Below, one piece after another: positions 18,562-26,559 of a stretch of DNA of 64,000 nt (the stretch's first letter is position 1; every line of letters starts with the position of its first letter). The translations under genes were made by a program, and so were the position numbers. The notes beneath the pieces are model-generated. The model had not been told where the DNA came from. It saw only the letters and a list, made by a program, of their open reading frames with translations, and did not search any database. Source of the DNA: Actinomadura viridilutea (GTDB lineage: Bacteria > Actinomycetota > Actinomycetes > Streptosporangiales > Streptosporangiaceae); NCBI GenBank assembly GCA_003001795.1, contig PVNI01000001.1, forward strand, positions 1 to 64,000. The letters are read 5' to 3'.

Positions 18562-18692
18562 AATCTTGCTTCTTTTTGCTGATCTGGAGGCATTTGTACA
18601 AGAAAGTACGGGCATCCCTCGTCACGGCGAGATGGTGCGAATTCCGCGATATCTCGCCGCGGTCGAGAACCCAGATAGGGGGAGACATGCGG
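18562..18692 (+). promoter_or_regulatory. 131-base leader, copy B, upstream of secreted protein
   Basis: Aligned base for base with copy A at 17456-17586 without a gap. The first 20 bases are identical, as are several later blocks, ending in GGGGGAGACA before the start codon. Conservation of the leader exceeds that of the mature coding part, which argues for a regulatory role (promoter, and perhaps untranslated RNA). Confidence 0.65.
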
Positions 18693-19046
18693 ATGAACAT
18701 TCGCACGGGAGCTGCCCTCGGCATCTCCGGGCTCGTGCTGGGCGGCGCGGCCGTGGTCGCGCCCGCCGCTCAGGCGTCCACCGTCGCCGGCACCACCACG
18801 GCCGTCGCCGCCAAGGCGACCACCGCGACCGCCACGTCGCACCGCTGCGGCAGGAAGCGCTGCCACCGCAGCTTCCACACCTGGGGCTACAAGCGCTACT
18901 ACTTCGGCCCCCTGGGTGAGCTGCGCGAGCGCGGCTTCAGCGTCAAGACCCGCGGCCACAAGCGCCTCGGCGGCCTCGGCTGGGGCGGCCTCGGCGGCTT
19001 CGGCGGCTGGGGCGGTCTCGGCGGCTTCGGCGGCTGGGGCTGGTGA
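18693..19046 (+). CDS. Small secreted basic Gly/Trp-rich protein, copy B
   Basis: About 117 residues from ATG 18693. This start is chosen over ATG 18687 because its distance to GGGGGAG and to the conserved leader equals that of copy A. The signal peptide MNIRTGAALGISGLVLGGAA matches copy A almost exactly, with cleavage likely after AQA. The mature part begins Ser/Thr/Ala-rich, has a Cys pair within a basic patch (HRCGRKRCHRSFHTWGYKR), then KTRGHKRL, and finishes in alternating GGLGW, GGLGGF and GGW repeats to the last residue. No known family was recognised. It is probably an envelope- or matrix-associated protein, and is paralogous to copy A by duplication. Confidence 0.85.
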   Translation: MNIRTGAALGISGLVLGGAAVVAPAAQASTVAGTTTAVAAKATTATATSHRCGRKRCHRSFHTWGYKRYYFGPLGELRERGFSVKTRGHKRLGGLGWGGLGGFGGWGGLGGFGGWGW

Positions 19047-19071
19047 CGCCGTCCACAAGTGATCACAATGG

Positions 19072-19102
19072 CGGGCGTTCCGTGCACGGCACGGGACGCC
19101 CG
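19072..19102 (+). terminator. Hairpin terminator, copy B
   Basis: The same arms as at 17981-18014 (CGGGCGTTCCGTGC and GCACGGGACGCCCG), here with a 3-base loop, 25 bases after the stop codon. The identity shows that the duplication covered the leader, the gene and the terminator. Confidence 0.7.
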
Positions 19103-19289
19103 TCCCGTGTTTCCACAGATCACCATCGTGAGCGGGGAATGGGCCGGCGCCTGGGCAATGCCTCCGGCGGTGACATCATCGGCCTCCGCCGCGAGACGGG
19201 ATTCTCCTCCTTTCGGGCCAGTGCCCGCCCCCCCGAAAGAATGGGGCCTTCTGGGGAATTGCGATCTGCCGATGCGACCGCCGAGGCGC

Positions 19290-19961
19290 TCAGTGCTGGG
19301 CGTCGGCATCGTCGATCAGGCGTTGCAGGCGCGAGGCGCGCCACGGGGTGATGGTGCGCTCGCGGACGCGGGTGACGACGGTGGCGCGGAGCTGCTCGAT
19401 GCGGGCGTCCACGCTGCGCTCGATGCCCGCGCGGGCCTCCCGGATGGCGGCGTCGATGAGGTTGGTCAGGTCCAGGCCCACGTCGGGCCGGATCTCGCGG
19501 GCCTCCACGCCGTTCTGCACGGACATGCGCAGGAGCAGCAGCGCGTCGCCGTCCTCGTGCTCCCGCTTCCACTCGGAGCCGCGCCGCTTCCGCGGCCGGT
19601 CGGAGTCGTCGTCGGGCGGGTCCGGGACGGGGGAGGAGGGCGTCGAGGTCGCGGGCGGCCGGAACGAAGGGGGCGGCGTTCCGGGCGTCGACGTGCGCGG
19701 CGGGGCGAGGGTGGGCTGGCTGCGGTCCAGCGGGGTCAGGTCGATCCCGGCGTACAGGACGGTCGCGGCGGTGGCGGTCGAGACCAGGCTGCCCGCGATC
19801 GGCAGGAGCATCCGCAGGACGCGGTGCCCGCGGGCGCGGACCCCGGCCGGACGGCCGCCGGCGGCCGGCGGCGCGGCGCGGTGGTCGAGAGGCTCGACGA
19901 TCTCGTCGGTCGGCGCGGGGCGCCGCCCGGTGTCCGTTCCCCGGTCCGTCTCAGCCGTCAT
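19290..19961 (-). CDS. Single-pass membrane protein sharing the extracytoplasmic module of the adjacent kinase-like protein
   Basis: About 223 residues. A cytoplasmic N-terminal ~45 residues is followed by one membrane segment (RMLLPIAGSLVSTATAATVL, ~50-70). A Pro/Ser/Thr-rich linker and an acidic/basic stretch (PDDDSDRPRKRRGSEWKRE) come next, then a helical C-terminal module beginning IRPDVGLDLTNLIDAAI and ending near RERTITPWRASRLQRLIDD. The same pattern (RPDVxxDLxNxI ... VDxRxExLRxxxxTRxRERxLTP) ends the kinase-like protein upstream. The start overlaps that gene's stop by 11 bases, so the two are co-translated. It is plausibly a partner or decoy receptor for the kinase-like protein. No function is known. 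Confidence 0.75.
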   Translation of the reverse strand: MTAETDRGTDTGRRPAPTDEIVEPLDHRAAPPAAGGRPAGVRARGHRVLRMLLPIAGSLVSTATAATVLYAGIDLTPLDRSQPTLAPPRTSTPGTPPPSFRPPATSTPSSPVPDPPDDDSDRPRKRRGSEWKREHEDGDALLLLRMSVQNGVEAREIRPDVGLDLTNLIDAAIREARAGIERSVDARIEQLRATVVTRVRERTITPWRASRLQRLIDDADAQH

Positions 19962-21459
19962 GGTCGTCCAGGACGCGGGTCAGTTCGGCGGCGGCGTCCG
20001 GGGTCAGCGCGCGCTCCCGGAGCCGCGTGTCGATCCTGCGGCGCAGCTCCTCGACGCGGGAGTCCGCGTCGACGGCGTGGCCCGTGACCAGCTCGTTGCG
20101 CAGATTGTTGATGTGGTTGTTCAGGTCGACGGCCACGTCCGGCCGCATCCGCCCGGTGGCCTGCGCGCCGTCCACGATCGGCTGCAGCCGTCCGAGGAGG
20201 CCGAGCAGCCCGGTGTCCGCGGCCTCGCGGGCGGCCGGCGGCTCGGAGGGGACGGGCTCGGAGGGGACGGGCTCGGAGGGGAAGGGCGCGGAGGGGAAAG
20301 GCGCGGAGGGGAAGGGCGCGGACGGCTCGGTGTCCGGCGCCGGCGCCTCGGAGGGCGTCTCGGCGGGCGCCGCGGAGACGCCGCCGGCCGGGGGCGGTTG
20401 CGGGGCGGCGACCTCCCTGGCCGCGGGCGCGGGGCGGTTCAGCGCGATCATCATCGCGATGACGGCGGCGGCCGCGACGGCGACCGCCGCGATGAGGACG
20501 GGCCGCCGGTCCGCGGGCGGCGGGCCGGGCGGGGGAGGAGCGTCCAAGAGCTCGGTCCGCTGGTCGCCGCGTCCCCCGGCGAGGTCCCGGCCGCCGTCGG
20601 CACCGGGCCGCGGCGCGTCGCCGCGCCCGGCGGACAGGCTCGCCAGGTCGATCCGGTCGCGGACGGACGCGGACGGCGCCGCCGCGCGGGTGAGCACGTC
20701 GGCGACGCGGCTCATGGGCGGCCGCTCCCCGGGATCGGCGGCGCGGCATTCGTCGCGGAGGAGCGCGACCTCGTCGGGGACGCGCGCCGCCGCCGGGCCC
20801 GCGTCCAGGCAGGCGGCGAGCAGCTCCCCGAACGCGCGGACGTCGTCGGCCTCGGCGGCGGCTCGACCGACGCGCGCCTCGACGGGCGCGGTGCCGGCGG
20901 CCGGCTCCGCCGGTTCGCACGCGCGGGCGGGCGCGGAGCGCAGCACCGCCCCGATGCCCACGTCCACGATCTTCACGCCGCCGGGGGTGAGGAAGACCCG
21001 GCGGGGCGTCAGGTCGCCGTGCGTCACCCCGTCGCGGTGCGCGACCGCCAGCGCGGCGGCGACCCTGGCGCAGATCTCCAGCGCCTCGCCCGCGGGCAGC
21101 GGGGCGCGGTCGAGGCGCGCCGCCAGGCTCTCGCCCTCCAGGTACTCGGTGACGAGGTAGGGGACGGACCGTCCGGCGGCGTCGCGGGTGCGGTCGCAGT
21201 CGTAGATGGCGGCGAAACCAGCGTGCGGCACGCCCGCGGCCCGGCTCGCCAGCCGGTCGAAGTCGCGGACGCGGTCGGCGCCCCCCAGCCGGACCGGGTC
21301 GGGCAGCTTGATGGCGACGGAGCGGCTCAGCGCCTCGTCCCAGGCGCGCCACACCTCCATGGCGTCCCCGTCGTCGAGGCGCTCCATCAGCCGGTAGCGC
21401 TCGGCGAGCCGCAGCTCCGGCTTCACCGGACCGGCCTTCCGCGCGCGCAGGCCGTACAT
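19951..21459 (-). CDS. Degenerate Ser/Thr protein kinase-like membrane protein
   Basis: About 502 residues from ATG 21459. The kinase-like domain spans ~20-280. The ATP-lysine is kept in SVAIKLPDP (K51), but the glycine-rich loop is reduced to LDDGDAMEVWRAWDE. The catalytic loop reads THGDLTPRRVF, keeping Asp149 but lacking the usual Lys and Asn, and the DFG motif is DVG (166-168). A membrane helix (VLIAAVAVAAAAVIAMMIAL, ~340) leads to a stalk of FPSAP/VPSEP repeats and a helical module with RPDVAVDLNNHI. The changed motifs point to a weak kinase or pseudokinase that signals through binding. It forms an operon with the downstream gene that shares its external module. Confidence 0.8.
   Translation of the reverse strand: MYGLRARKAGPVKPELRLAERYRLMERLDDGDAMEVWRAWDEALSRSVAIKLPDPVRLGGADRVRDFDRLASRAAGVPHAGFAAIYDCDRTRDAAGRSVPYLVTEYLEGESLAARLDRAPLPAGEALEICARVAAALAVAHRDGVTHGDLTPRRVFLTPGGVKIVDVGIGAVLRSAPARACEPAEPAAGTAPVEARVGRAAAEADDVRAFGELLAACLDAGPAAARVPDEVALLRDECRAADPGERPPMSRVADVLTRAAAPSASVRDRIDLASLSAGRGDAPRPGADGGRDLAGGRGDQRTELLDAPPPPGPPPADRRPVLIAAVAVAAAAVIAMMIALNRPAPAAREVAAPQPPPAGGVSAAPAETPSEAPAPDTEPSAPFPSAPFPSAPFPSEPVPSEPVPSEPPAAREAADTGLLGLLGRLQPIVDGAQATGRMRPDVAVDLNNHINNLRNELVTGHAVDADSRVEELRRRIDTRLRERALTPDAAAELTRVLDDHDG
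20240..20325. repeat. 15-bp tandem repeats encoding the FPSAP/VPSEP stalk
   Basis: About six copies of a GC-rich 15-base unit (GGCTCGGAGGGGACG and variants with GAAGGGCGC), each encoding five residues on the minus strand. In-frame unit gain or loss would change the stalk length of the kinase-like protein without a frameshift. Confidence 0.75.
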
Positions 21460-21561
21460 CTCAGCACGTCCAGCAATACGCGGCGCGCCCCCCAGGGGTT
21501 CGACGCGCCGACGCGCCCGCCGGGCGCCGCGCGGGGGGCGGGACGGCGGCGCCGCGACATG

Positions 21562-21589
21562 AAAAACCCGTCCGCGCGAGGCGGACGGG
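21562..21589 (-). terminator. Rho-independent terminator after the CDP-alcohol phosphotransferase gene
   Basis: Read leftward, CCCGTCCGC, a 5-base loop and GCGGACGGG form a 9-bp perfect stem followed by a run of five T residues. It sits about 40 bases past the stop at 21630. This is the clearest intrinsic terminator in the window. Confidence 0.85.
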
Positions 21590-21596
21590 CGGTGCG

Positions 21597-21623
21597 CGGA
21601 CGCGCCGTCGAACGGCGCGTCCG
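21597..21623. terminator. Second hairpin directly behind the phosphotransferase stop codon
   Basis: CGGACGCGCCGT, loop CGA, ACGGCGCGTCCG: a 12-bp perfect stem lying between the stop codon (21630) and the T-tailed terminator. It could stabilise the mRNA 3' end or act as a tandem terminator. Confidence 0.6.
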
Positions 21624-21629
21624 CCGGGC

Positions 21630-22643
21630 TCACACGTGGTCGACGACCGTCACCTGCTCGGGAAAGCGCGCCCGATACTCGGCGATCTTGTTCTCCAGCC
21701 TGGTCACCGCGCGGCTGTAGTCCCGGCTGGACAGCCAGAACTTGTAGATGATCACGAGCTCGAAGGCCAGCAGCCCGGCGGCGGCCACGACGGTCACCGG
21801 AATGATCGCGCCCGGCACCGCGGCGGCGATCACCGGGCCGACGATGAACACGCCCATCTGGAACTCGATGCCGCTGATCAGGTGCGGGCGGATGCGGCCG
21901 CGCAGCAGGGCGTTGCGGATCCGCGCGTACCAGGGGAACTTCCGGTTGAACTCCTGCTGCATGAGCAGGTTGGCCTGCTGGGTGGTGTCGCCGACGACCC
22001 GGTCCTCCATGTCGGCCTCCGGGTCCGGGCGCAGCGCGCCCTGGGCCGACGCCAGGTCCTGGTCCACCGCCGTGGCCGCGGCCGCCCCGCCCTCGGCGCG
22101 CCGCGCGGCCTCCTCCAGCGTCCGCGCCTCCTCCTGCAGCTGGCGCAGCTTGTTGCGCATCTGCGAACGCACCTTGTAGATCTCCAGGGCGTCCATGTAG
22201 CGCAGCATGTCCAGGAACACCACGGCCAGCCCGGTCCACACGTACGCGACGTTGCCGGTGGCCGCGTACTGCCCGCCCATCAGCGCGATCGCGCAGGCCA
22301 GCACCCGCACCCGGTCGAAGATGTAGTCCAGCCAGGCGCCGAACACCGACCCGGTGCCCTTCAGCCGGGCGATCTTGCCGTCCATGCAGTCGAGCGTGAA
22401 CGACAGGTGGTACAGCACCGCGCCGAGCAGCAGGAACTGCCACTCCGCCACCGCGTAGCAGGCGCCCGCGCCCAGCCCCAGGATCAGCGCGCCCACGGTG
22501 AGCTGGTTGGGCGTGATGTTGGTGCGGTTCGCCGTGAAACGCACCAGGCGGGATGCCAGCGGGTCGACCAGCAGCACGGTCCACCATGCGTCACGCGCCT
22601 TGTACGTCCGTTCGCGAACGTCCGCGAGCGTGAAGTTCGCCAT
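21630..22643 (-). CDS. CDP-alcohol phosphatidyltransferase family protein
   Basis: About 337 residues. ATG 22643 is preferred, with AAAGGA nine bases upstream. The complete catalytic signature D-x2-DG-x2-AR-x8-G-x3-D-x3-D is present at residues 85-110 (LDCMDGKIARLKG then FGAWLDYIFD). Family members move an alcohol phosphate from a CDP-activated donor in an integral-membrane active site. Hydrophobic segments flank the motif, and a soluble charged insert (~165-225, QLQEEARTLEEAARRAEGG) interrupts the membrane part, making it longer than classical PgsA or PIP synthase (~200). Near TagF-like and LCP genes, a role in making a lipid-linked or polyol-phosphate envelope precursor is likely, but the substrate is unknown. 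Confidence 0.88.
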   Translation of the reverse strand: MANFTLADVRERTYKARDAWWTVLLVDPLASRLVRFTANRTNITPNQLTVGALILGLGAGACYAVAEWQFLLLGAVLYHLSFTLDCMDGKIARLKGTGSVFGAWLDYIFDRVRVLACAIALMGGQYAATGNVAYVWTGLAVVFLDMLRYMDALEIYKVRSQMRNKLRQLQEEARTLEEAARRAEGGAAAATAVDQDLASAQGALRPDPEADMEDRVVGDTTQQANLLMQQEFNRKFPWYARIRNALLRGRIRPHLISGIEFQMGVFIVGPVIAAAVPGAIIPVTVVAAAGLLAFELVIIYKFWLSSRDYSRAVTRLENKIAEYRARFPEQVTVVDHV

Positions 22644-22900
22644 GGAGAGCTGTCCTTTCAACTTGTGGCTGGAGGCTTCCCGCCGTCGATCCACGCGAAC
22701 CCCAAGACGCGGCGACCGTCCAGGTGGCCCGCTCGGCGGCTCCGAGCGCCATCGGCCGCGGGGGGCTGCGAGCGCGCACCCGCCGACCGGGGGCTCGATG
22801 GTATCGCCCTGACACGGGGTGTCCGCCGGGGAGACGCGCGATTCGTCATCTTATGGTGATCAATAACGCCTCGCGGCGCCCGGCGGACCCCCGACGGCCG
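22644..22900. other. Intergenic stretch upstream of the CDP-alcohol phosphotransferase
   Basis: No gene is supported here. It lies between the phosphotransferase start and the 3' end of the next leftward gene and should contain the phosphotransferase promoter. A small AT-rich patch at about 22848-22868 stands out from the very GC-rich surroundings. No clear -35/-10 pair was identified. Confidence 0.4.
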
Positions 22901-22931
22901 GGCGGCCCCCGGCCGGGAACCGGGGGCCGCC
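22901..22931 (-). terminator. Strong GC hairpin after the third TagF-like gene
   Basis: GGCGGCCCCCGG, a 7-base loop, then CCGGGGGCCGCC: a 12-bp perfect stem starting 23 bases past the stop codon at 22954. No T-run is visible, which is common for actinomycete hairpins. Confidence 0.6.
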
Positions 22932-22953
22932 GACGGCGACGGGCGAAGGCCCC

Positions 22954-25900
22954 TCAGAGCGACAGCAGCCGGTCGACGACCCGCGCCGCGGCCTGCCCGT
23001 CGTCCTTCGGGCAGTACCGCTCGCGGAAGGCGCGGTAGGCCGCGGCGTGCTCGAGGGCGAGGGAGTCCACGCGGCGCAGCGCGTCCACGACCTCGTCCGG
23101 CTCGCGCAGCAGCGGACCCGGCGCCTCCGCGGCCAGGTCGAAGTACGCCCCGCGCAGTTCCTCCTGGTAGAAGTCCAGGTCGGGGGTGTAGAGGAGGATC
23201 GGCCGACCGGTCGCGGTGAAGTCGAACATGGCCGACGAATAGTCGGTGATCAGCACGTCCGCGACCAGGAACAGCTCGGTGACGTCCGGGTAGTGGGTGA
23301 CGTCCACCACCCGGTCCCCGACGCCGACGGTCCGGTCGGCCACCAGGTGGTGCTGGCGGACGAGGAGCACGTGGTCGTCGCCGAGCGCGGCGGCGAGCCG
23401 GTCGACGTCCAGCACGAGCTCGGCCTTCCGGCCCGCGGTCTGCCAGACGTCCTCTCGCCAGGTCGGCGCGTACAGCACCGTGCGGCGCCCCGCCGACAGC
23501 CCGAGCCGCTTGCGCACCTGCTGCGCCCGCTCATGCCGGTCGGCGGCGAACAGCAGGTCGTTGCGCGGATACCCGGTCTCCCAGACCTCGCCCTCGTAGC
23601 GGAACGCGCTGCGCAGCACCTGCGTGACGTGCGGGCCGGACGACAGCAGGACGTCCCAGAAGGGCACGTCCTCGACGAACCGGCCGAGCGTGGCGATGCC
23701 CCCGGCGATCCGGCCGCCCCGCACCAGGTCGTAGCCGATGTGCTTGTACGGGGTGCCGTGCCAGGTCTGCAGGTACACCTGGCCGTGGCGCTTCTCGAAC
23801 CCCTGCATCTGCGGGCCGTTGTTGACGATGTACCGGGCCGCCGACGTCAGCTCGTGGTGCTCGCGGCTGCCGCGCAGCACCGTCTTCCCGCCGTCCGGCA
23901 CCCGGAACTGCCCGTCGGAGGTGCACCACACCAGCTCCAGGCCCGTGTCGCGGCGCCTGAGCTCCTCGTAGATCGCCTGCGGGTTGCACGCGTACCGCTG
24001 GCCCGCGTAGCTCTCGAACACCGCCACGTCGCGCAGCGGCGCGGTGTTGGACGCGGAGAAGTACCGCCGCTGCAGCTTGCGCTGCGCGTACGGGCCCCGC
24101 TCGTCGTCCGACAGCGCCGGGCGGATCCACAGGTGCAGCAGGTCCCGGCTGACCTGCAGCGCCAGCTCGTGGACGCCGACGAACCGCGGCTCGGGCAGCG
24201 ACGCGCGGGCCTGCCGGTCGATCCCGACGGCCACGTCGCCGTTCGGGCCCGGGGCGTAGAAGTCCCACCGGCCGCTCGGCAGCGGCAGCGGCCCGTCGAA
24301 CGACGTCCACCGGGCGTCCAGCAGCGCCGTGAACTCCGCGCCGTCCCACGTCAGCGGCACCTCGTGCACCGTGCTCGAGCGGCGCCGCCGCATCACCAGG
24401 CGGTCGGGGCGGGTGCCGGGGTCGGCGCACGCGCCGCGCAGCTCGATCGTGGTGCCCTCCAGCCAGCGCACGCCCGTCACCACCAGGCGCGGCGACCGCT
24501 CCACCAGCGTCAGGTTGCCGTACTTGGTGCTGATGACGTCGTACTCGCGGCCCGCCACGGTCTCGCGCAGCCCGAGCAGGTCGGCCTCGACGCCCAGGCG
24601 CAGCTTGCCGCGCCCCTTGACCTGCAGCGACACGTCCCAGTCGATGCTGTCGCCGGTCACCGCGGCCTCGGCCGCGCCGGTCTGCTCGACCAGCTTGGCC
24701 AGCTCGATGGCGGCGGTGAACTCCACCCGTCCGCCGACGCCCGTCCCGGTGTGCCGCACCGGGAACTTCACCGAGGTCTTGCCCTGCCGGAACGACACCA
24801 GCAGCTGCCCGCCGGTCACGTACGCCGCGTCCTCGCGCCGCACCCACCCGGTCAGCTCGATGGCGCCGTCGCCGCCCCGCACGTCGGTGACCTGCGCGCG
24901 GATCGGCTGCACGCCGATGAGCAGCTCGCGCGCCTGGGTGTACTTGGGCTTGACCTGGCGGCCGGGGGCGACCTCGTGCGCCGGAGGCCACAGGCCCGCG
25001 CCCTTGGGGCCGGCGAGCCGGCCGCGCCGCTTCTCCCCGTGCGTGGTGACGGTGACGAACACGTGCCAGTTGCCGTGCCCCGGGCCGAGCTTGGCCGGGT
25101 CCAGCTCGAACACGAACCCGGACCAGTCGAGGTCGGCGGTGGCCTGCCCGCTGCCAGCCGTCACGTCCGGGCGCCGCACCCGCTGCACCTCGGGCCGGAT
25201 CACCTTGGGGAACAGCCGCAGCAGCCGCCGGCGCAGCTCGATCTCGATCACCGAGTCGTCGGGGGACGACACGTCCAGCCGGTCGATGTAGGCGTGGCCC
25301 TCGATGCGCAGCCTGCCGTTGCGCCACGACACCTCGTCGATGCCGGTCTTCAGCTGGAGCTCGTCCTCCGACAGCTCGAACAGCCGGTCGGGGAACCGCG
25401 GGTCGCCCAGGAACGGGTAGTCGCCGTACCAGCGGCCGGGCGCGCCCTCCCGCCGGATGGCGCTGGTGCGCTGCGGGTGCCGCTTGGAGAACGAGACGAT
25501 CTCCACCAGCTCCGGCATCATCCGCTGCCGCACCGCGTGGAACTTCAGCCGGTCGATGGCGGGCAGGTCGTCGTACAGCTTCGGGTCGACGGTGTCGAGG
25601 AACTCGTTGACGATGTCGAAGAACGTCTCGCGGTACTGGTCGTCGCCCTGGTCGACGATGTTGACGTAGATGCGGATGTCGTCGCGCAGCGTCGAGGCGT
25701 CGTAGGCGTTCTTCAGGTCCGACGCGTGCTCGGCGAGGAACTGCGACGCCGACCGCACCGACCGGATGCGGTCGGCCAGGTTGCCCGGCTCGGTGCGCCG
25801 CTGGGTGATGGACCGGGCTCCGGTCTCGCGGACCCGCCAGTGGTAGACGACCTCGTGCAGCACGTCCACCCGCTTGGCGAGCACGTGCGCGGGGATGGTC

Positions 25901-26454
25901 ACCGGCGCGTCCTCGTACAGCCCCGACGGGAACTCGAAGCCGTGCCGGTCCCAGAACGAGCGGCGGAACACCTTGTTCCAGGCGGTGCGGTCGCGCAGCA
26001 GCTCGGGGAACTCGCGGACGTGGGTGCGCTTGCGCGTCACCGGGAAGATCTTCTGGTGCACGCCCGAGTGCGTCAGCCCGTCGACGCCGAACCGCCGCAC
26101 CGCGCCGCACGCGATGTCCGAGCCGGTCTCCTCCAGCGACGACACCATCAGGTCGTAGGCGTACCGCGGGATGATGTCGTCGCTGTCGGCGAACGCCAGG
26201 TACTTGCCGGTGGCGTGCGGCACGCCGGCGTTGCGCGCCGGGCCGAGCCCTTGGTTCTCCTGCTGGACGAGCCGGAACCGGGAGTCGCGTTCGGCGAAGT
26301 CCTTGGCGATCGTCGCGCTGCCGTCGGTGGACCCGTCGTCCACCATGATGACTTCCAGATCCCTCAGGGTCTGCCCGGCGATGGACTCCAGGCAGGGCTC
26401 GAGATACGCCTCGACGTTGTAGAAGGGGACGACGACGCTCAGCAGTGGTGACAC
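22954..26454 (-). CDS. GT2 - beta-domain - CDP-glycerol glycerophosphotransferase fusion (TagF-like), third copy
   Basis: About 1166 residues from a GTG. The GT2 domain is classical: LSVVVPFYNVEAYLEPCLES, LEVIMVDDGSTDGSA, QENQGLGPARNAGV and KYLAFADSDDIIPRYAYDLM. The centre (~350-770) is strand-rich with RWLEGTTIELRGACADPG and SGRWDFYAPGPNGD. The polymerase domain has YAGQRYACNPQAIYEEL, VYLQTWHGTPYKHIGYDL with the catalytic His, WETGYPRNDLLF, VLYAPTWREDVW, LITDYSSAMFDFTAT and YCPKDDGQAAARVVDRLL. Its architecture matches the 5922-9347 protein. By family knowledge it should transfer glycerol phosphate (or a related polyol phosphate) and a sugar to a wall teichoic acid-like chain at the membrane. 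Confidence 0.9.
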   Translation of the reverse strand: MSPLLSVVVPFYNVEAYLEPCLESIAGQTLRDLEVIMVDDGSTDGSATIAKDFAERDSRFRLVQQENQGLGPARNAGVPHATGKYLAFADSDDIIPRYAYDLMVSSLEETGSDIACGAVRRFGVDGLTHSGVHQKIFPVTRKRTHVREFPELLRDRTAWNKVFRRSFWDRHGFEFPSGLYEDAPVTIPAHVLAKRVDVLHEVVYHWRVRETGARSITQRRTEPGNLADRIRSVRSASQFLAEHASDLKNAYDASTLRDDIRIYVNIVDQGDDQYRETFFDIVNEFLDTVDPKLYDDLPAIDRLKFHAVRQRMMPELVEIVSFSKRHPQRTSAIRREGAPGRWYGDYPFLGDPRFPDRLFELSEDELQLKTGIDEVSWRNGRLRIEGHAYIDRLDVSSPDDSVIEIELRRRLLRLFPKVIRPEVQRVRRPDVTAGSGQATADLDWSGFVFELDPAKLGPGHGNWHVFVTVTTHGEKRRGRLAGPKGAGLWPPAHEVAPGRQVKPKYTQARELLIGVQPIRAQVTDVRGGDGAIELTGWVRREDAAYVTGGQLLVSFRQGKTSVKFPVRHTGTGVGGRVEFTAAIELAKLVEQTGAAEAAVTGDSIDWDVSLQVKGRGKLRLGVEADLLGLRETVAGREYDVISTKYGNLTLVERSPRLVVTGVRWLEGTTIELRGACADPGTRPDRLVMRRRRSSTVHEVPLTWDGAEFTALLDARWTSFDGPLPLPSGRWDFYAPGPNGDVAVGIDRQARASLPEPRFVGVHELALQVSRDLLHLWIRPALSDDERGPYAQRKLQRRYFSASNTAPLRDVAVFESYAGQRYACNPQAIYEELRRRDTGLELVWCTSDGQFRVPDGGKTVLRGSREHHELTSAARYIVNNGPQMQGFEKRHGQVYLQTWHGTPYKHIGYDLVRGGRIAGGIATLGRFVEDVPFWDVLLSSGPHVTQVLRSAFRYEGEVWETGYPRNDLLFAADRHERAQQVRKRLGLSAGRRTVLYAPTWREDVWQTAGRKAELVLDVDRLAAALGDDHVLLVRQHHLVADRTVGVGDRVVDVTHYPDVTELFLVADVLITDYSSAMFDFTATGRPILLYTPDLDFYQEELRGAYFDLAAEAPGPLLREPDEVVDALRRVDSLALEHAAAYRAFRERYCPKDDGQAAARVVDRLLSL

Positions 26455-26559
26455 TTTTTTCTCGGCTTTCCCGACGGAGGTGCGCCCGACACTGGACGCT
26501 GGGGGCGACCCGGGCCGGCGGGGCGGCGCTCGGGGGACTCTGGCAGAGTAGCCAACCGC

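Noticed and set aside
17587..19046. Secreted small proteins considered as chaplins or rodlins
   Set aside because: They lack the chaplin hydrophobic repeat, its characteristic Cys spacing and sorting signal, and rodlin sequence. Only the signal peptide and Gly/aromatic richness are shared in a general way.
21460..22587. Upstream extension of the kinase-like reading frame into the CDP-alcohol phosphotransferase gene
   Set aside because: The extension is antisense-type low-complexity sequence in another frame of a real gene and crosses a T-tailed terminator. The kinase-like protein starts sensibly at ATG 21459.
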